Positions 54,137-63,355 of a stretch of 64,000 nucleotides of DNA are shown here, one piece after another. The notes beneath the pieces were generated by a model. That model saw only the letters and a program-made list of their open reading frames with translations. It was not told where the DNA came from and did no database searches. Position 1 is the stretch's first letter; every line of letters starts with the position of its first letter. This DNA comes from Bradyrhizobium sp. LMTR 3 (GTDB taxonomy: Bacteria; Pseudomonadota; Alphaproteobacteria; Rhizobiales; Xanthobacteraceae): contig NZ_MAXC01000012.1 in assembly GCF_001693485.1 (NCBI RefSeq), positions 682,001-746,000 on the forward strand, read 5' to 3'. The position numbers and the translations under genes were made by a program.

Positions 54137-56023
54137 CTAGCGATTGCCGATGATTGCGCGGGCCCTCAGTAGATCGACCACGGCTTCCGCCAGTTGCTCG
54201 GGCGTCCGCCCCATGGTCCTGAGATGAATTTCGGGTCTTATCGGAGTTTCGTAGGGCGCATCGATGCCGGTGAAATTCTTGAGCTTGCCCGACTTCACCT
54301 TGGAATAAAGACGCTTGGGATCGCGTCGCGCGCATTCTTCGATCGGCGTGTCGACAAATACTTCGATGAACTCCTCCTTAGCAACCAGGCTGCGCACCAT
54401 GTCTCGCTCGGCCCGGTAGGGTGAGATGAACGAACAGATCACGATCAAACCGCTGTCGGCCATCAACTTGGCGACTTCCCCGACACGCCGAATATTTTCG
54501 ACGCGGTCGGCCTCGGTGAAGCCGAGGTCCCGGTTTAATCCGTGCCGTACGTTGTCGCCGTCCAGCAGCATGGTGTGGCGAGACATTGCGAACAGCTTTT
54601 GATCGACAATGTTGACAATCGTCGACTTGCCGGCGCCGGACAGGCCGGTGAACCAGATGATGCAAGGCTTCTGATCCTTCAGCGCGGCGCGCTCGCTCTT
54701 ACCCACTGAAAGCGGTTGCCAAGCGATATTGGTAGCCCGCCGCAGCGGAAACGCGATCATGCCGGCGCCGACCGTGCGGTTGGTGTAACGGTCGATGACG
54801 ATGAATGATCCGGTCTTGCGATTGACCCCGTAAGGATCGAAAGCCGCGGGCAGTGCGGTCGCGACATTGCAGAAACCGATCTCGTTGAGGCCAAGCGTCC
54901 TAGCCGCAAGGTGCTCTCGTGTGTTGACGTCGATCCGATACTTGACTGCGGTAATACTGGCCGCTGCAGTTTGCGTTCCAATGCGCAGGATGTAATTGCG
55001 TCCAGCGACGAGCGGATCCTTGTCCATCCAGATCAGATGAGCGGCGAACTGGTCGGCGACCTCCGGCTGCTCGGTCGGACGCGCCACAAGGTCGCCACGG
55101 CTGATATCGATCTCGTCTTCGACGGCAATGGTGACGGCATCGCCAGCCTCAGCACGGGGGAGATCACCGTCCTGGGTCACGATGCGCTTGACGCGCGTAG
55201 TCCGTCCAGACGCTGCGACAATGATCTCATCTCCTGCCGAGATGCTTCCGGAAGCCACCGTCCCGGCATAGCCGCGGAAGTCCAGGTTGGGCCGATTCAC
55301 CCACTGGACCGGAAAGCGGAAAGCCTGACCCGCGGCGTCGGACTGGATATCGATGCTCTCCAAATAATCAAGCAGGCAAGGCCCCTGGTACCACTGGGTG
55401 TTGCCGGAGCGGTTGATGACGTTGTCGCCGTAGCGGGCGGAAATCGGGATTGCAACATTCGAGGTGAAGCCAAGACCGGCAGCGAAGGCCACATAGTCGC
55501 CGACGATCCGGTCAAAAACCTCCTTCTTGTAGCTAACGAGGTCGATCTTGTTCACTGCCAGCACGACATGGCGAATACCGAGCAGCGAACAGATGAAGGA
55601 GTGACGCTTGGTCTGGACCAGCACGCCCTTGCGGGCATCGATCAGGATGATGGCGAGCTGGGCGTTTGAGGCGCCGGTGGCCATGTTGCGGGTGTACTGC
55701 TCGTGGCCGGGCGTGTCGGCCACCATGAACGAGCGGCGCAGGGTGGTAAAGAAGCGGTAGGCCACATCGATCGTGATGCCTTGCTCCCGCTCGGCTTCAA
55801 GCCCGTCGACGACCAGCGCTAAATCGATGTCATTGCCGGTGGTGCCATGCTTGGCGCTATCGCGTGCCAGCGCCGTCAGCTGATCCTCGTAAATCATCTT
55901 GCTGTCATGCAGCAGCCGGCCGATCAGGGTCGACTTTCCGTCGTCTACCGAACCGCAGGTGATAAATCGCAGCTGGTCCTTCGTTCCGGCCTGGACAAGC
56001 TTGGTTGTCGCTTTGGACGGCAT
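54137..56023 (-). CDS. nodQ: Bifunctional sulfate adenylyltransferase large subunit / APS kinase
   Basis: A 628-residue CysN-CysC fusion. Residues 1-430 form the GTPase subunit: G1 loop GSVDDGKST at 24-32, DTPGHEQY at 103-110, NKID at 158-161. The APS kinase domain begins near 445 with Walker A GLSGAGKST and ends with FTGIDAPYETPIRPEIHL. With NodP it makes APS and then PAPS, the sulfate donor for Nod-factor or polysaccharide sulfation as well as for cysteine synthesis. Its start overlaps the NodP stop by 1 nt. Fusion of both activities is typical of NodQ; a housekeeping CysNC cannot be excluded. No NodH-type sulfotransferase is in the window. Confidence 0.93.
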   Translation of the reverse strand: MPSKATTKLVQAGTKDQLRFITCGSVDDGKSTLIGRLLHDSKMIYEDQLTALARDSAKHGTTGNDIDLALVVDGLEAEREQGITIDVAYRFFTTLRRSFMVADTPGHEQYTRNMATGASNAQLAIILIDARKGVLVQTKRHSFICSLLGIRHVVLAVNKIDLVSYKKEVFDRIVGDYVAFAAGLGFTSNVAIPISARYGDNVINRSGNTQWYQGPCLLDYLESIDIQSDAAGQAFRFPVQWVNRPNLDFRGYAGTVASGSISAGDEIIVAASGRTTRVKRIVTQDGDLPRAEAGDAVTIAVEDEIDISRGDLVARPTEQPEVADQFAAHLIWMDKDPLVAGRNYILRIGTQTAAASITAVKYRIDVNTREHLAARTLGLNEIGFCNVATALPAAFDPYGVNRKTGSFIVIDRYTNRTVGAGMIAFPLRRATNIAWQPLSVGKSERAALKDQKPCIIWFTGLSGAGKSTIVNIVDQKLFAMSRHTMLLDGDNVRHGLNRDLGFTEADRVENIRRVGEVAKLMADSGLIVICSFISPYRAERDMVRSLVAKEEFIEVFVDTPIEECARRDPKRLYSKVKSGKLKNFTGIDAPYETPIRPEIHLRTMGRTPEQLAEAVVDLLRARAIIGNR

Positions 56024-56922
56024 CAGAAGTAACCTTCCCGCTTCTTTCTCTCCATCGAAGCGGCTTCATCGCCATCAATCAAGCGTCCCTGGCGCTCAGA
56101 TACCGTCGCAGTCTCCATTTCCGCGACGATATCCTCGATCGTGGTCGCGTCGGAGTCGATAGCACCACTCAAGGGATAGCATCCCAACGTGCGGAAACGG
56201 ATCATCCGCATCTCCGGTTTCTCGTTCGACTGAAGCGGCAATCGCTTGTCGTCGACCATGATCGTTGCGCCGTTTCGCCGGACCACGGGTCTTTGCTTCG
56301 CGAAGTAGAGCGGGACGACCGGGATTCTCTCGAGCATGATGTATTCCCAGATGTCGACCTCAGTCCAATTGGACATTGCGAACACACGCATAGTTTCGCC
56401 CTGGTTGATTCGGGTGTTGAAGAGGTTCCAGAGCTCCGGTCGCTGGTTGCGCGGGTCCCACACGTGTCCGGCCGAACGGAAGGAGAAGATCCGTTCCTTC
56501 GCGCGGCTCTTTTCCTCATCACGTCGTGCTCCGCCAAACGCAGCATCGAACTGATAGAAATCGAGTGCTTGCTTCAGGGCGTCGGTCTTCATCACCTGCG
56601 TATGAAGAGCTGAGCCCGAATCGATCGGATTAATCCCGCACTCGATGCCGTCCTTGTTCACGTGGACGATCAGGTCGACGCCGAGGCGCTTGACCGTCTC
56701 ATCCCGGAAAGTGATCATCTCGCGGAACTTCCAGGTCGTGTCGACGTGAAGCAGAGGAAAGGGCAACTTCGCGGGATAGAATGCCTTGATGGCAATGTGC
56801 AGCATGACACTCGAATCTTTGCCGATCGAATAGAGCATGACCGGCCGCTTGAACTCGGCGACCACGTCACGCATGATTTCGATCGATTCAGCTTCGAGGC
56901 GACGCAGATGTTTCGGCAGCAT
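56023..56922 (-). CDS. nodP: Sulfate adenylyltransferase small subunit
   Basis: A 299-residue CysD/Nod[21 protein letters not shown] contains the PP-loop (SxGKDS) for [19 protein letters not shown] follows, and the conserved [17 protein letters not shown] and [11 protein letters not shown] are present. The C-terminus RKKREGYF is complete. It activates sulfate with ATP to give adenosine phosphosulfate, driven by GTP hydrolysis in NodQ. First intact gene of the operon; a broken cysQ lies just upstream on the same strand. Confidence 0.95.
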   Translation of the reverse strand: MLPKHLRRLEAESIEIMRDVVAEFKRPVMLYSIGKDSSVMLHIAIKAFYPAKLPFPLLHVDTTWKFREMITFRDETVKRLGVDLIVHVNKDGIECGINPIDSGSALHTQVMKTDALKQALDFYQFDAAFGGARRDEEKSRAKERIFSFRSAGHVWDPRNQRPELWNLFNTRINQGETMRVFAMSNWTEVDIWEYIMLERIPVVPLYFAKQRPVVRRNGATIMVDDKRLPLQSNEKPEMRMIRFRTLGCYPLSGAIDSDATTIEDIVAEMETATVSERQGRLIDGDEAASMERKKREGYF

Positions 56923-56950
56923 ATGGCCTTCTTAGATGCAGATCTGTTCG

Positions 56951-57437
56951 TTAGCTGCCGTTTGACGCAGCGCGTCCGCCCCAAGCGACAAAGTCACCGT
57001 TGCGGAAGTCGGGCTTACCATAGCGTATGTTCTGTCCACAACCCTGCCGCCGGCCGCGAGCAGGACCGCATGCCCGGCAGCCGTATCCCACTCCATCGTT
57101 GGTGCTAGTCGGGGGTAGACATCCGCCTCGCCGTCCGCAATTAAACAAGGGTATATTCGGGAATGCCCCTGACGAATTCCATGATTCCGTCGCGAGGATC
57201 GACGAGCACGGCGCTCGCTTGCGATAAGCTTCGAGCCGCATGTTTCTTGTGACGACCGACAATTCGGGAAGCGTTCGCGCAAGACACGAACGGATGATCT
57301 GGTCGGCTTCAAGGTCCGCGACTGTCACTGGCGAACCATCGTCCTTGTGTTGAACGGAGGCGCGGGACGTTCATGATCGCATCGCCGGCGCGCACCGCGA
57401 TGAGGCCAAAAAGCCGCGCAAGCCTGTCGAGCTCCAT
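56951..57437 (-). pseudogene. cysQ: Broken cysQ (PAP/PAPS phosphatase)
   Basis: From an ATG at 57437 the minus strand reads MELDRLARLFGLIAVRAGDA and IMNVPRL; other frames continue [59 protein letters not shown] and finally [16 protein letters not shown]. This is the CysQ family in order, but about 490 nt replace the usual 780, so there is at least one internal deletion and several frameshifts. CysQ recycles PAP and balances PAPS. It was probably the first gene of a cysQ-nodP-nodQ operon, now lost from it. Confidence 0.82.
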
Positions 57438-57869
57438 CCAAAGAAGGTTTTCCTCCTTATCGGACCAGGTGGGGCCCTAGCTCTACATGCCGTCATCGCG
57501 CCAGCCCTTTCCTAGCCGCTCGAAATTGACCATTTGCAAATGTTAGCAGACGGCGCGCCTCGTACAATTTTGATATGGGTAGTAGGAAGGCGGCAAAATC
57601 GCGAGCAATGTTGCAGCAGTACGTTTTCAAGATGTTTGCTGTATCCTACCCTATTGCTAGTGGACTGACGAAGGCCCGTTCATAGTATAGCTCGGGTCGA
57701 TGCGAAACGTTTGGTAGCGTTGAATAGTTTGGAAGCCATCTACGTCCTTGGCCCTTTGGTGTGTCCTGGTGGGCTTGCGGGGCGGCGCTAAATGTTTGGC
57801 GCTCATTCGGCGGCTGCAGGTTCACGAGAACGGGGTGCCCCGGCTTTAGGGGTCCGATGGCAATCCAGA
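57438..57869. other. Gap upstream of cysQ remnant
   Basis: About 430 nt. I looked for a nod box on the minus strand and saw none. A GTG-initiated frame (57646-57873) overlaps the stop of the isochorismatase-like gene but has no recognisable content. Confidence 0.4.
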
Positions 57870-58403
57870 TCACGATAGAAGCTTCTGAACCTTTTGCGTC
57901 AAAAGCGGATCATGCAAACATACCGCCCATTCCAGCAGCATCTGGCGCACCGTGGTCGCCAAGATGCCATGAAGCGCCATCCGATCCAACGCAAGTGATC
58001 GATCCGCATCGACACGCGTCGCGATAAGGTCCGACAGGAGGCGTACGTCATATCCACGCTCGGCGGCCTGCAGCGCGGCAATGAAGACATCCTCTTCGAG
58101 CCAACCTCCTCCAAAGAAAATGATACCGGTTTCGCGTGAAGCCAGATTGTCCGTAAACCGCCGATCGTGCCAAATGGAAAGAGCGTCCACGTCCAGCTGC
58201 GCCATCGAGTGCACGAGTTGCTGACCCTTTATCCCGAACGGCTGGCATTCGCCGATGAGGGTCGACGCGACGCCGAACATCTCCATGCCTGTCTGCAGCA
58301 ATGAGAAACTGACATGCCGCGGGGCAAGTCCGGCCGAAGCCGGCGTCTCGCCGCGCGTCATATTGATCAAAACCACCCGACTATGTCGTGGGTCTGCGAG
58401 CAT
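57870..58403 (-). CDS. Isochorismatase-like protein lacking catalytic residues
   Basis: A 177-residue protein with the outline of cysteine hydrolases: RVVLINMTRGE for the first strand, then a linker, then ETGIIFFGGGWLEEDVFIAA and LQAAERGYDVRLLSDLIATR, which match the usual G-W-x-E-x-C-V-x-x-T-A and GYDVxVVxDA segments. The nucleophile Cys position holds Asp (EEDVF), and the first-strand Asp (VIDMQ) is Asn, so hydrolase activity is doubtful. It starts 43 nt after the luxI stop on the same strand and is probably co-transcribed and quorum-regulated. It could be a binding protein or signal-modifying factor; this is speculation. Confidence 0.65.
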   Translation of the reverse strand: MLADPRHSRVVLINMTRGETPASAGLAPRHVSFSLLQTGMEMFGVASTLIGECQPFGIKGQQLVHSMAQLDVDALSIWHDRRFTDNLASRETGIIFFGGGWLEEDVFIAALQAAERGYDVRLLSDLIATRVDADRSLALDRMALHGILATTVRQMLLEWAVCLHDPLLTQKVQKLLS

Positions 58404-58445
58404 TTACGTATCAAATTACTTTTGCTGGATGCTGCTCGCGGGGCA

Positions 58446-59084
58446 TCAGGCGGCCGCGTCAACAAGATCCGCTGGCACAAGCACGGGGCCGTTGACGTCG
58501 GCTTGTTCGTACATCCTGTGAAGCGTTTGTTCTGACATGTCGAGAAAGCCGGCGACCGCTATGGTCGATCCGACCTGCTGCGGAGCAGCGATCCGTCTCA
58601 ATGGCCAGCCCGCTCGCCGGAGAATGCGCTCCATACGTGTATCAGTGACTGTCACGATGCTGTCTGCGCGCGCGCCGCGTGCTGCCTCCATCATGGCGGC
58701 AAAAAGGATAAACGTCGCGCGGTTGAGACTATTGGCCGCCTGCTCCGCAACAAGACTGGTGTCGACGCAAAAGCGTGAGCTTTCGAGAATTCTTTCGGCA
58801 TGCGGCGCTGGCGTCCCGCCGAGCAGAACGGGAAAGGTATCGGCCAACATGGTTGGTCCGGTCGTCGGAAGCAGACGAACCGAACCAACCGGCTCTCCGG
58901 CGTCTGCCACCAGAATGAGGTAAGTCGGTCCGAGAGTGTCATACACATCGAGCTCGAATTCACCCGAGACCGACACTGACCAGTCGAGCCTATCCTTGAA
59001 GACACGGCGCCGCAGCCGGTACATCGCCGCGAGCAACTCCAGATGACGACCAAATTGAGAGGTGTGAAGTGCGATGGCATGCAT
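58446..59084 (-). CDS. Acyl-homoserine lactone synthase (LuxI family)
   Basis: A 212-residue autoinducer synthase with a strong AGGAGG ribosome binding site. The conserved residues are present: YRLRRRVFKDRLDW (Arg, Phe, Trp), FELDVYDTLGPTYLI (two Asp), VGSVRLLPTTGPTML (Arg) and ILESSRFCVD (Glu, Arg). It makes an acyl- or aryl-HSL from SAM and an acyl donor; which one is unknown, though Bradyrhizobium enzymes of this type make isovaleryl- or cinnamoyl-HSL. A lux box lies 57-74 bp upstream, implying positive feedback by the LuxR encoded just before it. Confidence 0.93.
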   Translation of the reverse strand: MHAIALHTSQFGRHLELLAAMYRLRRRVFKDRLDWSVSVSGEFELDVYDTLGPTYLILVADAGEPVGSVRLLPTTGPTMLADTFPVLLGGTPAPHAERILESSRFCVDTSLVAEQAANSLNRATFILFAAMMEAARGARADSIVTVTDTRMERILRRAGWPLRRIAAPQQVGSTIAVAGFLDMSEQTLHRMYEQADVNGPVLVPADLVDAAA

Positions 59085-59140
59085 AGCGACCTCCTGAAAT
59101 TATCGGGAGGCCTCAAAACCAGAAAGAGAGTTGCTAATCG

Positions 59141-59158
59141 CCTGTCAAATTTTACAGG
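59141..59158 (-). promoter_or_regulatory. lux box upstream of luxI
   Basis: CCTGTCAAATTTTACAGG is an 18-bp dyad (CCTGT/ACAGG arms, AAATTT centre), matching the LuxR-type operator pattern. Its centre lies about 66 bp before the luxI ATG, a position suited to overlap the -35 region. Confidence 0.78.
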
Positions 59159-59275
59159 TACCTCTTGTTCAGTTTGATTACGTTAGACCATTTTGGACAG
59201 AACACAATACAACATGCCCGGCGCGACGAGCGCCAGGTCTGTTGTGCATCTCGCGAAATGGGAGTGTGTGGATGA

Positions 59276-60004
59276 TTAGGACAACAAACCGCGCCGCAGC
59301 GCCTCGGCGACGCATTGAGCAATTGATGCTGCACCTAGTTTGCTGCGTGCGTTATCAAGATGAAACACGACAGTTCGCGGTGCAATCTGGACCAGCACCG
59401 CGATATCGGCGACAGTTTTTCCGCGCGCGATCCATGCAAGGCACTGGCGCTCGCGCTGACTGAGCTCACTTGCGACGAGTTTACTGGCAGAGAGTACGTC
59501 AAGTCTGGCGGCGACATAACAATGAAAGTGCAACCCGACGAGTTGTATGAGATCCTTCCCGTCGGCCACGAGCCGCTCGGGGTGAAGATCGCGGTCGCCC
59601 GTCGCCAGCGTAAATGCAGCCATTCGGCCAAATCCACCCCTGATTGGCACAGTTATGCCTGACCTAATTCCGAAAGTCGTCGCTTCATCGAAGAACCGGC
59701 GCTGCTCGCGATTTCCGGCCACGGCTGACGCCTCGCCTCCCCAGCTGAACAGCGCGTGCTCGGCACGCGCGCGGCGCACCACGGGATCGAGCTGCTGATA
59801 TCCGAGTTGGAAGTACCGGCTGGTCCAGGATTTGGGATAGGACGAGATCAACATGGGCGTCTCGCCGGTCAGGCGCAGGTAGGCAAATCGCTGGAAGCCA
59901 AGCCTCTGTGTCAGCCGCATTGCGACGCGCTCGAATTCATCCTCGCTGGTTGCGGTTTGGATGGCATCAATAAATTCCTGGAAGATGCATTCGACCGGGC
60001 TCAT
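59276..60004 (-). CDS. LuxR-family quorum-sensing regulator
   Basis: A 242-residue protein. Residues about 15-165 form the autoinducer-binding domain, with the conserved Trp/Tyr/Asp pattern in YPKSWTSRYFQLGYQQLDPVV and FSWGG, and a Gly-rich GITVPIRGGFGRMAAFTL. Residues 175-240 are the GerE-type helix-turn-helix (LSQRERQCLAWIARGKTVADIA). It sits directly upstream of luxI on the same strand with about 190 nt between them, and is the expected receptor acting on the lux box at 59141. Confidence 0.94.
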   Translation of the reverse strand: MSPVECIFQEFIDAIQTATSEDEFERVAMRLTQRLGFQRFAYLRLTGETPMLISSYPKSWTSRYFQLGYQQLDPVVRRARAEHALFSWGGEASAVAGNREQRRFFDEATTFGIRSGITVPIRGGFGRMAAFTLATGDRDLHPERLVADGKDLIQLVGLHFHCYVAARLDVLSASKLVASELSQRERQCLAWIARGKTVADIAVLVQIAPRTVVFHLDNARSKLGAASIAQCVAEALRRGLLS

Positions 60005-60453
60005 TCCGGCTCTACCATTTGAACATAATCACGTGCTTCCTAATGACCCCACCGCCGCCGTTGGCGAAGAAGCTGCTCGGCCTAGCAGGTCGCACGAGCT
60101 TCCGCCAGAACAGCCAGGCGCTCGAGACCGGGTGGCCGAGGTGGAGGCGAACGTAAAGGCCCTGCCCGCGGATGTACCGGCATTATTTTATGCAACCCAT
60201 TCAACAGGATTTCGAGCGAACTCGGAAAAGCCGTGCGAATTGTGAGCCCCGCTAACAGCCTAAATTGCCATCTAATCGTTATTTCTAACTGACAACCTGC
60301 AACGCAGCCTTACAACAGCTGGAGAATCTCTTACAATCAACCTTGTTGTGGTTTTCGTCGAAAAACTTTCAATCGCGCGAGATAACCGCGTTTTTTCGTC
60401 ATCTGGAAGGTATCATTTATTGAGATCAATGTTAGAGAATCTAACACCTAAGC
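60005..60453. other. Divergent promoter region of luxR and lysR
   Basis: About 450 nt, A+T-richer towards the right. No gene seen. It must hold the luxR promoter and the LysR promoter; the palindrome at 60431-60445 is listed separately. Confidence 0.5.
60431..60445 (+). promoter_or_regulatory. LysR-type palindrome GTTAGAGAATCTAAC
   Basis: A 15-bp perfect dyad (GTTAGA/TCTAAC, 3-nt centre) that includes a T-N11-A motif. It ends 8 nt before the lysR ATG, so binding there would block its own expression. Confidence 0.6.
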
Positions 60454-61332
60454 ATGCGCAAAATTCCACCTTTTACCGCTCTTCGTGCCTTTGAGGCGGT
60501 GTCACGACATGAAAGCGTCACGCAAGCTGCCGCTGAACTGAATGTCAGCCACAGCGCTGTCAGCCAACAGCTGCGGCTGCTAGAAGGATATTTCTCTTGC
60601 AAATTGGTGCGGAAGGCTGGCAACCGCATTGAATTGACGCCTGCAGCACGTTCTTACGCTCATGATGTACGCAAGAGCCTCGATCTGTTGGCCGTTGCTT
60701 CGGAGGACTTTGCCAGCTCCGGCTCCGCACACTGCATCCGCATCAACGCGACGCCATCGTTTGCGATGCGATGGCTGATCCCCCGTATCGCAGCCTTTCA
60801 GCGACTGAATCCGCGTATCGAAATCCGGCTTGAAACCTCTAACACCGATGAGTTCGAGTCGAGCGTCGACCAGAGCGATCTTGTCATCCGGTGCTATCCT
60901 ATGAAAAAGGCCGGATTAGCTTGCCGTCATCTTCTGCATGACGAAGCCGTGGCGGTCGTCTCGCCAGGGCTGCTGTCCGAATTGAAAGTACGCCATGCGA
61001 AGGATTTGACGCGGTGCCCACTGCTGCACATGAAAAGCCGTATCTCGGCTTGGCCGGACTGGTTCCGTAAGGCTGGTATAGATGTCAGTCAGACGCCGCG
61101 TGGCCAAGTCTTTGACTACTTTTTCCTCTGCATAGAGGCAGCAATCAATGGCTATGGTATTGCTCTTGTGCCGGAGGCTCTCGTTTCGCTCGACGTTGCA
61201 GAACGGCGCCTTGGAATTCTTTTTCCTCAATCACGCATTATTGGCGCTGGGTTCTACGGCCTATTCAACCCCTCAGCGCGCAAAGCCAAAAGTGTTGAGC
61301 AGTTTACCACATGGCTGACGCAAGAAGACTAG
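60454..61332 (+). CDS. LysR-family regulator (GcvA-like)
   Basis: A 292-residue regulator beginning RKIPPFTALRAFEAVSRHES with the winged helix-turn-helix VTQAAAELNVSHSAVSQQLRLLE at about 22-44. The effector domain (IRINATPSFAMRWLIPRIAAF through FFLCIEAAINGYGIALVPEAL) resembles the GcvA/AmpR branch. No obvious target is adjacent; the MFS gene is convergent with it. A palindrome at its own start suggests autorepression. Confidence 0.92.
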   Translation: MRKIPPFTALRAFEAVSRHESVTQAAAELNVSHSAVSQQLRLLEGYFSCKLVRKAGNRIELTPAARSYAHDVRKSLDLLAVASEDFASSGSAHCIRINATPSFAMRWLIPRIAAFQRLNPRIEIRLETSNTDEFESSVDQSDLVIRCYPMKKAGLACRHLLHDEAVAVVSPGLLSELKVRHAKDLTRCPLLHMKSRISAWPDWFRKAGIDVSQTPRGQVFDYFFLCIEAAINGYGIALVPEALVSLDVAERRLGILFPQSRIIGAGFYGLFNPSARKAKSVEQFTTWLTQED

Positions 61333-61477
61333 CTCCACTTGAAGACGTTGGCTGAAGAGTTGAGTGGCCCTGCCAGCAATAGCAACTTCGCAGCAACCGG
61401 GAACGTCAGGCTGAAGAGCGCCCCACACCAACCGTGGATCTCGGCGGCGCCGCTTTCGTCCACATCTTGCAGAGCTT

Positions 61478-63355
61478 CTAGAGCGGCCGCTCGCTCCCGG
61501 CACCACTGCCTCGTAGAGGTACAGGGATAATAAACCAGAACCATGCTCCGAGCTGAACTGCAAGGTTGACTGCAAAGGCTATCTGGTAAGCAATTTCCGG
61601 GTAGTGGCCCTGCTGAGGTGTCCAATACTGAATCAAGAAACCCACCAGATACTGGACCAGAAAGGCGCAACCGATGTGAAAGACGTTGAGCGCCGCGGTG
61701 GCACGTCCAGCAAGCTCTTTTGGGAAAAACTCGCCCAAAATCGCGTAGCTAAGGACGGTCGCCGCCCCGCAGGCAGCGACAATCATCCACGGAACAGATG
61801 ATGGCAAAGGTACTCGCAGGATCACTGCCAATTGGGCTACGAAGAACAGAAGTGCGACCAAGCCCAAGAGCGGTCGAGGGCTTATCCCGTGTCGACGAAG
61901 CTTTTGAGCCGCAACGCCTAGAACCAGGGCGCCCGCACTCGATGCGATTGCCATGACAAAGAGATTGCGAAGCAATTCCGATCGGTCCAGGCCCTCGACA
62001 TCGGCGAACCACTGGGTAGCCCACAGCCCCTGTAAAGCCCAGGCCGTACCAATGCAGGTTGCAGAGAGCGGCGCCAAACGCCAGAAGCGAGGGTCTGAAT
62101 AAATCATTCGTAGTCCAATGGTAGTCCCCTTCGCGGCGAATGAGCACGTGCCCTTTGGCACGAGAAGGAAAATTGCGAGGGCGCATCCAACCGATGCAAT
62201 GGCTAAGAGCTCAAACAATCCCCGCCAGCCGATCGACACGAGCAGGTATTCGGCCGGCAATGTTGCCGTCACGGCGCCAAAGGACCCTAGCATGATCATC
62301 AAGCCATTGAGCAGAGGCACCTGCTCGGCGGGAAACCAGAGAACGACGGCTTTCAATCCGGCCGTCAATGCTGCAGAAGCGCCAAAGCCGATTAACGCTC
62401 GGCCGAGAAGAAGAAGCCAAAAGTTGTCGGAGACGGCAAATAGCGCTGCCCCGGCGGCTGCGGCCATCAGCACGACACTCTGGATTTTTCGTGGACCGTA
62501 TCGGTCCACTAACACCCCAATAGGAATCTGGGCGGCCGCGAAGGTCAGGAAGTAGATGGACGTCAGGAGACCGAGGTCGTCGGCACCCAGTCCAAACTCA
62601 TAGGTTAATGGTGCAGCTATGGTCGCGTTTATGGTGCGAAAGAGAAAAGAAAGATAGTAAGCTGCGACGAAGGGTAAGAAGACGCGCAAAACTAAAAGCC
62701 AATCTGTGGAGAAGGCTCGTGACAGCTGCGGCCCCGTAGCACGCCATGGCGCCAGAAACGGCCGCCATATCGCGCCAGCCATTGTTTGTTCTGCTCTTGT
62801 ATCGAGTTCGCGATCGAAGGCTGCGCCTCGAGCAACAGGCGGAGATTGTGGTTTGTTGCCGGCGACAGGCGCCGCAACGCCGTTTGGTTCCTGGTGTGTG
62901 GAGCGGGCCGACCCTTCTTGCCTCACCGGTTGTGTTGCAAAATGCGCCGGATCAGTCGAATTCACCCGCTCAATTGTTTCCTTGATGAGCGACGTTCCTA
63001 GATGAACCCGCCTTGTCACCTGTGCAGCAAATTCGTCGAAGCGCGCGAGTCCCAGGGTACAGGCGGCAGGTTGGTCGGCGGCTGCAAGCGGAGGCGTGAC
63101 GGCGAGAAGAAATCGAGCCTGAAGCGCAACAGTCTCACTCACAATCCGCAACTCTTGATGAAGCTGTTCGAGGTTCTGGTTGATGGCGTTCAGCCGGCGA
63201 TCAACCGAGGGATCATCGACGTCATGATCTGGCCCGAAGAAATCAGCGAGGGCAGCCTCAATGATCTCCGATTTGGTGGCCCCGGGACGTTGCGCTGCGA
63301 CTGCGAGCCGCGCGGCGACGGGCTCGGAAAGGTAGATAGCGATCCATGACTTCAT
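61478..63355 (-). CDS. MFS transporter with CopG-like N-terminal fusion
   Basis: A 625-residue chimera. Residues 1-150 (MKSWIAIYLSEPVAARLAVA, KSEIIEAALADFFGPD, LGLARFDEFAAQVTRRVHLG) are a ribbon-helix-helix CopG-type protein of the kind encoded just before trbB in rhizobial conjugation clusters. After a 60-residue low-complexity linker, residues about 215-615 are a 12-helix major facilitator (LVDRYGPRKI as the loop 2-3 motif, FPKELAGRATAALNVFHIG late). The frame is continuous. It overlaps the upstream hydrolase stop by 4 nt (ATGA). Either a fusion by recombination between a trb locus and a transporter gene, or a real sensor-transporter; the former is more likely. Confidence 0.82.
   Translation of the reverse strand: MKSWIAIYLSEPVAARLAVAAQRPGATKSEIIEAALADFFGPDHDVDDPSVDRRLNAINQNLEQLHQELRIVSETVALQARFLLAVTPPLAAADQPAACTLGLARFDEFAAQVTRRVHLGTSLIKETIERVNSTDPAHFATQPVRQEGSARSTHQEPNGVAAPVAGNKPQSPPVARGAAFDRELDTRAEQTMAGAIWRPFLAPWRATGPQLSRAFSTDWLLVLRVFLPFVAAYYLSFLFRTINATIAAPLTYEFGLGADDLGLLTSIYFLTFAAAQIPIGVLVDRYGPRKIQSVVLMAAAAGAALFAVSDNFWLLLLGRALIGFGASAALTAGLKAVVLWFPAEQVPLLNGLMIMLGSFGAVTATLPAEYLLVSIGWRGLFELLAIASVGCALAIFLLVPKGTCSFAAKGTTIGLRMIYSDPRFWRLAPLSATCIGTAWALQGLWATQWFADVEGLDRSELLRNLFVMAIASSAGALVLGVAAQKLRRHGISPRPLLGLVALLFFVAQLAVILRVPLPSSVPWMIVAACGAATVLSYAILGEFFPKELAGRATAALNVFHIGCAFLVQYLVGFLIQYWTPQQGHYPEIAYQIAFAVNLAVQLGAWFWFIIPVPLRGSGAGSERPL

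Noticed and set aside
57438..57660. nod box upstream of cysQ-nodP-nodQ
   Set aside because: Searched on the minus strand; no sequence close to the conserved ATC and AAACAATC blocks was seen.
57646..57873. GTG-initiated frame overlapping the isochorismatase-like stop
   Set aside because: Overlap of 4 nt is suggestive, but the peptide is proline-rich and unlike any protein I know.
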